DNA from: CAZAIO01 sp964485235
GTDB lineage: Bacteria; Chloroflexota; Dehalococcoidia; GIF9; UBA5629
DNA length: 6,560 nucleotides
Reading direction: 5' to 3'
NCBI GenBank assembly: GCA_964485235.1
Contig: CAZAIO010000137.1
Coordinates: 1-6,560, forward strand
Shown piece after piece: positions 1 through 5,668 of this stretch. A program made the position numbers and the translations under genes. Below the pieces are notes generated by a model. That model was given only the letters and a program-made list of their open reading frames with translations, ran no database searches and was not told the DNA's origin. How positions within the stretch are numbered: position 1 is the stretch's first letter; every line of letters begins with the position of its first letter.

Positions 1-803
1 AATCTTGTAAACCACGATACATCGAAATCATCCCATGAATACGTATTCACGGTCGAATCATACGAACTGAGAACGATTGTATATACATCGTTAAAAGACA
101 AATAAAGCCCCCCTGTAAAATAGTGGAACAGATCGACTCCCATATTATCCGGATCGGGTAAATAAAGCGCTTCCTCGCTTTCATTGGTCACAGTGAACGT
201 ATAGCTCGCTCCGGTTTTGCCATCCTTTTTCTCAATATGCACATCATCGAGTATCACGCTAATGCCGGGAGTGAGTTTACCGGCATCGGAAAGTGCATCT
301 CTGATACGCGGGTCGCTGCGCGGGTCTTCAGTAGCATTCAGACTGAAATTACTGATGTAAATAATATCGTCCGGATAGTAGTCAAAACCGGAGAAAGAAT
401 TTATTATCGGTGTCTGTGGTAACCAGGACAAAACCGGTGAATGAAAATGTCCCAGATAACACCGTTCGCCTCCTGCTACAACGATAAAAGCAGACGAACC
501 GGACATTTGCCAGTCCTCGCCGAAAAGATATGATTTATCGGTCTTTAAATAAATAAAGTGAGAGGAAAAATCGTAATAATCTATATCATACACGGACAAC
601 CAGGGGTCTTCCGGCAGTTCGAAGCTGTCCAGATCGAAAGGCGGAGCACCTTCCACCCTTTCGGAAAGTTGATATATCGAAAATATATCTTCTGATTTCA
701 GGCGGCCCTGTTCATTATTCGTACCATTGCATCCCACAACAGAGAATAATAACAAGAATACAGCCGGAATAAATGTTGATAAAAAAACAATGTGCTTTTT
801 CAT
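1..803 (-). CDS. Putative lipoprotein, partial (3' end outside window)
   Basis: Reading the minus strand from the ATG at 803-801, the frame stays open for 267 codons and leaves the window without a stop, so the C-terminus is missing. The N-terminus (MKKH, then a hydrophobic stretch to about residue 23) ends in VVGC with Cys25, a type II signal peptide and lipobox; the mature protein should be a lipid-anchored protein on the outer face of the membrane. The mature part is acidic and rich in Tyr, Asp and Ser. Around residues 201-207 a strand reading YTFTVTN, followed by an acidic, proline-containing turn, resembles the beta-sandwich style of BsuPI-like extracellular domains, but I do not recognise a family. 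The ribosome binding site is poor (GAAAG a few bases before the start). It is transcribed away from the lipoprotein gene at 967, and the two share a symmetric intergenic region. No function can be assigned. Confidence 0.85.
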   Translation of the reverse strand, partial: MKKHIVFLSTFIPAVFLLLFSVVGCNGTNNEQGRLKSEDIFSIYQLSERVEGAPPFDLDSFELPEDPWLSVYDIDYYDFSSHFIYLKTDKSYLFGEDWQMSGSSAFIVVAGGERCYLGHFHSPVLSWLPQTPIINSFSGFDYYPDDIIYISNFSLNATEDPRSDPRIRDALSDAGKLTPGISVILDDVHIEKKDGKTGASYTFTVTNESEEALYLPDPDNMGVDLFHYFTGGLYLSFNDVYTIVLSSYDSTVNTYSWDDFDVSWFTR

Positions 804-852
804 ATATTCTTTCAGGTTAATTACGCTCTCTTTTATTTTTTACTATCATGCT

Positions 853-858
853 ACTATA
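853..858 (-). promoter_or_regulatory. Candidate -10 box for the minus-strand lipoprotein gene
   Basis: On the minus strand this reads TATAGT, one mismatch from TATAAT. A TGAACT hexamer (882-877, inside the left arm of the inverted repeat) lies 18 bases upstream and could serve as a weak -35. The leader to the ATG at 803 would be about 45 bases. Its placement mirrors the plus-strand box at 932-937. Confidence 0.4.
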
Positions 859-873
859 CCTGTTTCTTCGAGG

Positions 874-916
874 AAAAGTTCATCTGCCGGTTATTGAAAA
901 GGGCAAATGAACTTTT
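874..916. repeat. 15-bp inverted repeat between divergent genes, possible shared operator
   Basis: The arms 874-888 and 902-916 are complementary over 15 positions with one mismatch (C884 against A906), around a 13-base centre. Each arm reads ATGAACTTTT outward, followed after exactly 15 bases by TATAGT (minus strand) or TATAAT (plus strand). The TGAACT in each arm is therefore placed as a -35-like element. No gene converges on this point, so a transcription terminator is a less natural reading than an operator or a symmetric divergent promoter, although the plus strand does end in five T residues. Confidence 0.6.
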
Positions 917-931
917 TCATCCGAATTTTAC

Positions 932-937
932 TATAAT
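932..937 (+). promoter_or_regulatory. Candidate -10 box (TATAAT) for the plus-strand gene cluster
   Basis: A perfect TATAAT lies 29 bases before the ATG at 967. The best -35 is TGAACT at 908-913 with an 18-base spacer, which is weak and sits in the right arm of the inverted repeat, so a bound protein could control it. The surrounding 11-mer TACTATAATAT (929-939) recurs exactly at 6440-6450 before the riboswitch, which supports a promoter role for both. Confidence 0.45.
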
Positions 938-966
938 ATACAGGAGCATAGCGATAATCTTAAAAG

Positions 967-1809
967 ATGATTAAAGATATAATGATAAAAAAAGGCCTTA
1001 TTTTAATAATCGCTTTATTATTGTTAGCCGGTTTTAGCGGCTGTAACGATAACAGTCCGGTTTCGACAATGCCCCCGATAATTGTACCCGCAGCTTCGAC
1101 AACGCCGCTTCTTTCCGACCACGTCTTCATAAAAGCCGCCCCTGAAAAAGACAGCTACCTGCCGGGAGAAGAAATTAATGTTACATTGTCTTTTACCTGC
1201 TTAAGCGATACCCCGTACAAAATCGCTCCTTTCCCTCCGAAAGTAGAGATCAGAGGGGGTGGTAACCGTGTTATCCGTACTTTTCCTGCCGGACAAAACG
1301 AAGTCATACTTCAACCGCAAAAAACGATAGAGTATACACTGGTGTGGGACCAGAATGATGAACAGGGGCAACCGGTCCCATACGGGCAGTTCCGTTTTAT
1401 CATTCCCGGTTATAGAAGAATATATGATTCCCTTGGGAGTATACGTATCCTTCCTGAAGAAGGTGTCATCGAAAATACCATACTCTGTAATGAGTCGCAG
1501 ACAATCAACGGAATTACCTTCGTCCTTAAACGTGTGGACTTTACTCCTGCAGGTATAAGGTTCTGGGTTGAAAATTCAGGATACTACGGCCTTCCACAAA
1601 CAAGCTATGCAGAATATAGAATAGACAACGGACCCGTAAGAGAACGGGAGAATGTGGACAGCGTTGGCGGTGGAAGCGAAGTGAACGGTACGGAATATAT
1701 ATGGACAATGGACATTCCCGTACCGAAAGGCACAGAGGACCTTAAATTCATCATCACCAGTTTCGGAGAAACAGAGGGACCGTGGGAATTCACAGTACCA
1801 CTGGAATAA
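967..1809 (+). CDS. Lipoprotein with BsuPI-like domain and DUF5643-like C-terminal domain
   Basis: This 280-residue protein begins with a lysine-containing n-region and a long Leu/Ile stretch ending in FSGC, with Cys26 as the probable lipidated residue. A Thr/Pro/Ser-rich linker follows to about residue 50. Residues about 53-162 look like the BsuPI domain (intracellular proteinase inhibitor family): a PGEEINVTLSF strand, then YTLVWDQN (123-130), a Gly at 134 and VPYG (137-140), the usual WDQ...G...VP-G signature. Residues about 175-280, with NGITFVLKRVDFTPAGIRF (181-199) and a terminal GPWEFTVPL, resemble the C-terminal domain (DUF5643-like) seen in some membrane-attached regulators. I infer an extracytoplasmic binding or structural protein; inhibition of a proteinase should not be assumed. 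In-frame stops at 955 and 961 rule out a start upstream of 967. A second ATG at 982 would give a more typical MIKKG n-region, and neither start has a good ribosome binding site. It is the first gene of the plus-strand cluster. Confidence 0.85.
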   Translation: MIKDIMIKKGLILIIALLLLAGFSGCNDNSPVSTMPPIIVPAASTTPLLSDHVFIKAAPEKDSYLPGEEINVTLSFTCLSDTPYKIAPFPPKVEIRGGGNRVIRTFPAGQNEVILQPQKTIEYTLVWDQNDEQGQPVPYGQFRFIIPGYRRIYDSLGSIRILPEEGVIENTILCNESQTINGITFVLKRVDFTPAGIRFWVENSGYYGLPQTSYAEYRIDNGPVRERENVDSVGGGSEVNGTEYIWTMDIPVPKGTEDLKFIITSFGETEGPWEFTVPLE

Positions 1810-1841
1810 AGATACCGCATAAAAACGAGGAGAAAAGGTAA

Positions 1842-2060
1842 ATGGCAACGCTTACACAGATCATTATCTGTTTCATATTAATCATACCGACAGCAGTCAT
1901 TACTTTAATCGTCGTCTCGAATGCAGGGAAAAAGGGGCTCTCCGGCCCGCAAACCCTGGGGTGGATAATCGTATCTATATGTTTTTTCCCCATCGGCTTT
2001 CTGCTCTATTTCCTGTTTACCCGGCAAAAACCGAAAAACGGCAAAGAGGGAGAACTGTGA
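1842..2060 (+). CDS. Small two-helix membrane protein
   Basis: The protein has 72 residues, with two hydrophobic segments (about 5-26 and 39-60) joined by a short basic loop (NAGKKG) and followed by a basic, charged tail (RQKPKNGKEGEL). The second segment, GWIIVSICFFPIGFLLYFLF, has the Trp, then Phe-Pro-x-Gly, then Leu-Tyr pattern seen in the short membrane domain at the N-terminus of some phospholipase D-like proteins (PLDc_N); that resemblance is by eye and no enzymatic part is present. The start is well supported: GAGGAG at 1827-1832, nine bases before the ATG. It lies 32 bases behind the lipoprotein gene, and its stop overlaps the next start (GTGA), so the two are likely translated together. 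Function unknown. Confidence 0.75.
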   Translation: MATLTQIIICFILIIPTAVITLIVVSNAGKKGLSGPQTLGWIIVSICFFPIGFLLYFLFTRQKPKNGKEGEL

Positions 2061-2170
2061 AGAAATTAATACCGTGTATGGCGATAATGTTCACAGTATA
2101 TATACTGGTCTTTATAAGTTGTAACATCGGTCATAATCCTTATTATATAAGGATTATGACTGCAAAATAA
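2057..2170 (+). CDS. 37-residue small lipoprotein, translationally coupled
   Basis: A GTG at 2057 overlaps the TGA of the preceding gene (GTGA), with GGGAG about five bases upstream. The product is a complete miniature lipoprotein precursor: MKK, a hydrophobic segment, then FISC with Cys22 as the lipidation site, leaving a mature peptide of only 16 residues (CNIGHNPYYIRIMTAK). The same frame is open upstream to an ATG at 1961, but that start lies deep inside the previous gene and has no ribosome binding site. The codons for residues about 25-35 form a perfect 14-bp hairpin. It could be a real small lipoprotein, in size like entericidins or bacteriocin-release lipoproteins although not recognisably related, or the surviving start of a longer degraded gene. 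Function unknown. Confidence 0.55.
   Translation: MKKLIPCMAIMFTVYILVFISCNIGHNPYYIRIMTAK
2130..2160. repeat. Perfect 14-bp inverted repeat with 3-base loop
   Basis: Arms 2130-2143 and 2147-2160 (GTCATAATCCTTAT and its exact complement) enclose the loop TAT. It lies at the 3' end of the 37-residue lipoprotein gene, ten bases before its stop. No T-tract follows directly, so it is not a standard intrinsic terminator. It may stabilise or process the transcript between the first three genes and the genes beyond, or be a protein-binding palindrome. Confidence 0.8.
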
Positions 2171-2176
2171 TATTTA

Positions 2177-2203
2177 TCCGGTCAAAATGAGTAACAGACC
2201 GGA
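2177..2203. repeat. Short inverted repeat (TCCGGTC / GACCGGA) in the gap before the coiled-coil gene
   Basis: Seven-base arms at 2177-2183 and 2197-2203 are separated by 13 bases. After two mismatches, five further A/T pairs extend the stem outward (2170-2174 with 2206-2210). It follows the 14-bp hairpin by only 16 bases, so the 82-base gap holds two stem-loops in tandem. No clear promoter is seen between them and the next gene. Confidence 0.45.
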
Positions 2204-2252
2204 ATAATATCCTTTATAAGAACAATTATTATCATATAGAAAGGAGACTAAC

Positions 2253-2564
2253 ATGGGCTGGGGAAGAATGCTATTACTGGGAAACCTTGGACAACAACTG
2301 GATATCGAAGAGCAACGTGAGGAACTTGAAAATATCCGCCGTCAACTGGAGCAAAATTCCGCAACGGGCAATACCACACCGGACAACCGGATAGCTCAAC
2401 TTGAGAAGGAGAACAGCGAACTCAGATTATATCTGGTTGCCCTGATAAGGTATCTCGGACATAAAGGCGTACTACAAGAGAACGAATTTCGCAGGCTGGT
2501 CGAGGCCGTCGATATAGAAGACGGCAGCGCGGATAGCGGCTATCGAGGCAAGATTATTAAATAA
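2253..2564 (+). CDS. Conserved small coiled-coil protein of unknown function
   Basis: A 103-residue soluble protein without signal peptide. Its N-terminus is MGWGRMLLLGNLGQQLDI, then two heptad-like charged stretches (about 17-35 and 44-58, with EEQREELENIRRQLEQ and IAQLEKENSELRL) split by an Asn/Thr/Pro linker. The C-terminal part has KGVLQENEFRRLVEAVDIEDG (about 71-91 in short form KGVL...E..RLVEA.D.EDG), a pattern I associate with short bacterial hypothetical proteins that end in an acidic aspartate/glycine motif. The coiled coil suggests it forms dimers or docks to a partner. The start is firm: AAGGAG at 2241-2246, six bases before the ATG. It sits 66 bases before luxE and may be co-transcribed; whether it works with LuxE and LuxC is unknown. 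Confidence 0.75.
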   Translation: MGWGRMLLLGNLGQQLDIEEQREELENIRRQLEQNSATGNTTPDNRIAQLEKENSELRLYLVALIRYLGHKGVLQENEFRRLVEAVDIEDGSADSGYRGKIIK

Positions 2565-2630
2565 TCGAGATTAAAAAAGCTTACGCTTAAAATAGTAAGA
2601 GAGATTTACCGGAATAAGGTCAGGAATGAA

Positions 2631-4028
2631 TTGACGGAGATTATTGATATACAGAACCAGCTCATCAGAGCATCCCGGTCATGGGGACTTAAGAAGGGAT
2701 TTGACCGTGCGCATACTGAAGCACTCCGGAATGAAGCTATACACCTGAACCACACTTCTTACTTCAATGATATTCCTTTCTACCGGAAGCTTGCCGGAGA
2801 AGAAGGCATCGGAAGCACTGCCGATAGCGATACCATTAAAAGAAAGCTCATGCTTTCTGCCGATATCTTCAAGAGCTACGACCGGTCGCTGCTCGATAAC
2901 GGGGATTTCTATGGAATGACACAATGGCTTTCCGGTATCTATCACAGGCGTATCGATATAGATATGTCCGACATTCACACCATAGACAGCTGGATAGAAC
3001 GTCTCAAGATTGACGATGTACACATCGTCTACAGCTCCGGCACTTCGGGAACGTTCTCCTTTGTTCCGCGTGATATACAGGACTGGGAATTATCCCGGAC
3101 AGCGAACATTGCCTGTCTGGCTTCATTGCTGATGCACCGGTTGGGCAATACCCTGTCCGGTCTGTTCTTGAATGCTCCGGCACGCTTACTGTCATCACAA
3201 ACCCTCACCCGGTTCGCCGGTAAGAAAAAGCTCACTGGATTCGACGCTGTTTTTCTCGGTTTCCGGCAGGGCAGGATGGGCAACCAGGTGCTTATAGAAG
3301 AGTTGGCGACTCTCTTTCGTCGGCACTATTTCCTCTATGATATCGCCGTGTCGGGAACTGCGTTGCGTTGTTTGTATCATGGTGCTTCGACTGATGATGA
3401 AAAGCAGATGCTCACCGGATTGCAGGCTGAGGTAATTGATAAAAAAGAGACGAATTACCTGATGCTGATACATGCGATCCGCAGGTCGACCGATGAAGGA
3501 CAGAAGGTATTCATCTTCGGAGCGCCGTACCAGTTCAGGGAGCTATGCGATTTTGTCGCTATTCACGGCCAGGGGCTGGCACTTAAAAAGGGGAGTTTCG
3601 TCTTTTTCGGCGGCGGCTGGAAGTCCTTTACCGGTGAGACCATAGAACGTGAGACACTTGTAGACATGCTTTCCAACTCATTCGATATCCCAAAGGAAAT
3701 GGTACTGGAAGGATATTCGATGACTGAGATAAACATGCTCATGGTACGCTGCGAGCATGGCAGGTTCCATATCCCTCCCGTCATCGAGCCGGTTATTTTC
3801 GACGAAAAACTGGACCCGATTCAGGGTACGGATATAAAGGGAGCTTTCGGATTCCTCGATCCGTTTGCGGTATCTTATCCCGGCTTTATTATCAGCGGCG
3901 ACTACGTACATATGTTAAACGGAGAATGTCCATGCGGTCTTGACGGTCCTGCGATCATAGAGATAGGACGCATGCCGGGCAGTGAGTTAAAAGGATGCGG
4001 CGGTATCATGGGCTCCATGAAGGCATAA
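2631..4028 (+). CDS. luxE: LuxE-family acyl-protein synthetase
   Basis: The 465-residue protein fits the LuxE family, relatives of ANL adenylating enzymes. In luminous bacteria LuxE activates a fatty acid with ATP to acyl-AMP, loads it on its own cysteine and passes it to LuxC. Visible motifs: YSSGTSGTFSF (134-144), the Ser/Gly/Thr phosphate loop; FFGGGWKSFTGE (325-336); EGYSMTEIN (360-368), the counterpart of the ANL YGxTE motif; and SGD at 422-424. Near the C-terminus are Cys433 and Cys435 (ECPCG) and Cys456 (LKGCGG), nine residues from the end, the best candidate for the acylated cysteine. It is longer than the roughly 370-380 residues of marine LuxE. The start is a TTG preceded by CAGGA; no ATG, GTG or TTG lies between the in-frame stop at 2562 and this codon, and the first internal Met comes after about 70 residues. 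LuxC follows after 13 bases. Substrate and exact reaction are inferred from family and partner. Confidence 0.88.
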   Translation: MTEIIDIQNQLIRASRSWGLKKGFDRAHTEALRNEAIHLNHTSYFNDIPFYRKLAGEEGIGSTADSDTIKRKLMLSADIFKSYDRSLLDNGDFYGMTQWLSGIYHRRIDIDMSDIHTIDSWIERLKIDDVHIVYSSGTSGTFSFVPRDIQDWELSRTANIACLASLLMHRLGNTLSGLFLNAPARLLSSQTLTRFAGKKKLTGFDAVFLGFRQGRMGNQVLIEELATLFRRHYFLYDIAVSGTALRCLYHGASTDDEKQMLTGLQAEVIDKKETNYLMLIHAIRRSTDEGQKVFIFGAPYQFRELCDFVAIHGQGLALKKGSFVFFGGGWKSFTGETIERETLVDMLSNSFDIPKEMVLEGYSMTEINMLMVRCEHGRFHIPPVIEPVIFDEKLDPIQGTDIKGAFGFLDPFAVSYPGFIISGDYVHMLNGECPCGLDGPAIIEIGRMPGSELKGCGGIMGSMKA

Positions 4029-4029
4029 C

Positions 4030-4035
4030 AGGAGG
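4030..4035 (+). promoter_or_regulatory. Ribosome binding site setting the GTG start of luxC
   Basis: A perfect AGGAGG lies six bases before the GTG at 4042, just behind the luxE stop. It fixes a non-ATG start and predicts efficient translation of luxC from the shared transcript. Confidence 0.85.
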
Positions 4036-4041
4036 TATGTC

Positions 4042-5646
4042 GTGGAAAAGCTATGCACCAGGTACGATTTATTGAATAATAGAAACTGCATCGTTCGCGT
4101 CCCGTTTTTAATCAAGGGCAATCTTGTAGTTCCGCCCGAAATTAACCGTACACAAATCGAAACGGTATTCCTTCCTCTTGAGAATAATGTTACGTATATA
4201 AAATTGCCCGGAGCACAGGTCGTCCGGGAACCGGTGATCGACCGGCGTACCATGAAATATACCGGCGAATATATTTACCAGATCATGCCCGCGATAGACG
4301 GTAGTGAGCTTATCGAGAACGATGTCGATAAGCTCGCTCAGGGCCTTTACCGATTATCTGTGGAAGATGTCCTCGACTATCTGGAAACTGTTCTATCAAC
4401 AGCGCTGAAAAACCGGACCCTGATGCTACGGCTTCTCGAGACATGCCGCCTTACATCTGAATTTCCCGATGTATTTCTTGAAAACATGTTTGCCTCTTTG
4501 CCGTCCGCGTTCAACCGGGAAGCAGCCAGAAGGATGATCGACGCGGAACTGTCATTCATGGGAACACCCGGCAGCCGTTTTCTAAACGGCTGGGTAGAAG
4601 TGACTGAAGAAGTCTCTCCGGGATGGCTGCAACAGCATGCTACGAGCATATTTCACATAGATGCAAGCAATGAGAATAGAACAGCAAGGATGCAGGTACG
4701 CGCTATGCCTGCGCGGCAGTTACATATCACTGCCGGTAATGCCCCGGAGGTCCCGTTAGTATCCGCACTCCGCGCCGTATTGACGAAGTCTGCCGCGGTA
4801 ATAAAACTGCCATACGGGGCAACGCTGACCGGTGCCTTGTTTGCGCTTGCTGCTGCATCCGCTGCTCCGGACCATCCTGTAACGCAAAACCTCTCGATTG
4901 TCTACTGGCAGGGCGGCGATAAAAGTATCGAGAATGTCCTGTTCATGCCGGACGCCTTTGACCGGATAGTAGTATGGGGTTCACCGGAAACAGTAACCTC
5001 TGTACAGTCCAGAGCTTTATTCACCAGAGTCATTTCTCTTAATCCGCGCTACGGTATAAGTATGATTGGAAAAGAAATATTTTCGGGCAATCCGGATGAA
5101 GCGGTACAGAAAGCTTCAACAGACGTGATGATATACAATCAGAAAGCGTGTACTTCATCCCTTGTCCACTATATTGAAGGAACGGTGGAACAGGCTAATG
5201 AATATGCCAGTGCGCTCTGCGATGTTCTCAAACAATGGGACAGAGAAATACCCGGTTATATACCACTTTCCGATAAAGGACGGATAGAGCGCATGCGGCG
5301 TGGAAAATACATCAACGCTTCATGGTATATCAACAAACGTGATGACGAGTTCTCGTCCGGCGTAATGGTGCTGCCAGGCGAGTTCGATATCCTCGACCAT
5401 CCCATGTGCCGGTTCGTAGTAGTACGTCCGGTGCACAGCCTGGAAGAAGCATTGAAATATACTAACGGGCATGTATCGACCGCCGGTGTATTTCCTGAAA
5501 AAAGAAGATTGGAACTGCGGGACAGGATACTGGCAAGGGGTGTTTCAAGTGTGTTCCCTCTCGGTCAATGTGAATCAATATACGCCGGTATGCCCCATGA
5601 CGGCATGCTGATACTGAACCAGCTTGTCGACTGGAAAAACAGTTAG
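4042..5646 (+). CDS. luxC: LuxC-family acyl-CoA / fatty acyl reductase
   Basis: The 534-residue protein matches the LuxC acyl reductase family (aldehyde dehydrogenase fold), which takes an acyl group on a cysteine and reduces it with NADPH to the aldehyde. Key segments: HITAGNAPEVPLVSALRAVL (228-247) followed by KSAAVIKLP (249-257), the nucleotide-binding region; YNQKACTSS (365-373) with Cys370 as the catalytic nucleophile, in the place of the QxxCS motif of LuxC; and the C-terminal GMPHDGMLILNQLVDW (516-531), a family hallmark. The first 170 or so residues form a typical LuxC N-terminal helical and beta region, slightly longer than in Vibrio LuxC (about 480 residues). The start is GTG with an ideal ribosome binding site. 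It lies directly behind luxE, which supplies the acyl donor; it might also use acyl-CoA directly. No luciferase or LuxD acyl-transferase gene is in the window, so the aldehyde is probably not for light production. Two strong hairpins lie within the coding sequence. Confidence 0.92.
   Translation: MEKLCTRYDLLNNRNCIVRVPFLIKGNLVVPPEINRTQIETVFLPLENNVTYIKLPGAQVVREPVIDRRTMKYTGEYIYQIMPAIDGSELIENDVDKLAQGLYRLSVEDVLDYLETVLSTALKNRTLMLRLLETCRLTSEFPDVFLENMFASLPSAFNREAARRMIDAELSFMGTPGSRFLNGWVEVTEEVSPGWLQQHATSIFHIDASNENRTARMQVRAMPARQLHITAGNAPEVPLVSALRAVLTKSAAVIKLPYGATLTGALFALAAASAAPDHPVTQNLSIVYWQGGDKSIENVLFMPDAFDRIVVWGSPETVTSVQSRALFTRVISLNPRYGISMIGKEIFSGNPDEAVQKASTDVMIYNQKACTSSLVHYIEGTVEQANEYASALCDVLKQWDREIPGYIPLSDKGRIERMRRGKYINASWYINKRDDEFSSGVMVLPGEFDILDHPMCRFVVVRPVHSLEEALKYTNGHVSTAGVFPEKRRLELRDRILARGVSSVFPLGQCESIYAGMPHDGMLILNQLVDWKNS
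4304..4338. repeat. Strong hairpin inside luxC
   Basis: GAGCTTATCGA (4306-4316) is the exact complement of 4325-4335 around an 8-base loop; one G-T pair and two further pairs extend the stem to 14. It lies in the first fifth of luxC and encodes ordinary residues (SELIENDVDKLA), so it may be accidental or may influence translation. Confidence 0.7.
4572..4592. repeat. Perfect 9-bp hairpin inside luxC
   Basis: CAGCCGTTT and AAACGGCTG flank the 3-base loop TCT. It encodes part of GSRFLNGW and has no T-tract after it, so it is not a terminator. Confidence 0.65.
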
Positions 5647-5653
5647 AATAATA

Positions 5654-5659
5654 AAGGAG
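5654..5659 (+). promoter_or_regulatory. Ribosome binding site deciding the start of the downstream lipoprotein
   Basis: AAGGAG lies nine bases before the ATG at 5669. The frame is open upstream to an ATG at 5624 inside luxC, but that start has no such site and would bury the signal peptide behind 15 extra residues, so 5669 is preferred. Confidence 0.85.
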
Positions 5660-5668
5660 TTATACCTT

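Noticed and set aside
237..422. Plus-strand open frame inside the left-edge gene
   Set aside because: It lies opposite a continuous 267-codon minus-strand frame with a clear lipoprotein signal; it is a shadow frame.
874..917. Inverted repeat with T-run as an intrinsic terminator
   Set aside because: Both neighbouring genes are read away from it, so no transcript from this window would need to end there; a terminator for an unseen antisense RNA cannot be excluded.
792..974. Open frame of 60 codons on the plus strand in the divergent intergenic region
   Set aside because: It overlaps the start of the minus-strand lipoprotein, crosses the palindrome and the -10 boxes, has no ribosome binding site and a composition like non-coding A/T-rich DNA.
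1961..2056. Upstream extension of the small lipoprotein to an ATG at 1961
   Set aside because: It would overlap the two-helix protein gene by about 100 bases, lacks a ribosome binding site and would place 32 residues before the signal peptide.
5624..5668. Upstream extension of the last lipoprotein to an ATG at 5624
   Set aside because: The start is inside luxC without a ribosome binding site; the ATG at 5669 has AAGGAG at a proper distance and gives a normal signal peptide.
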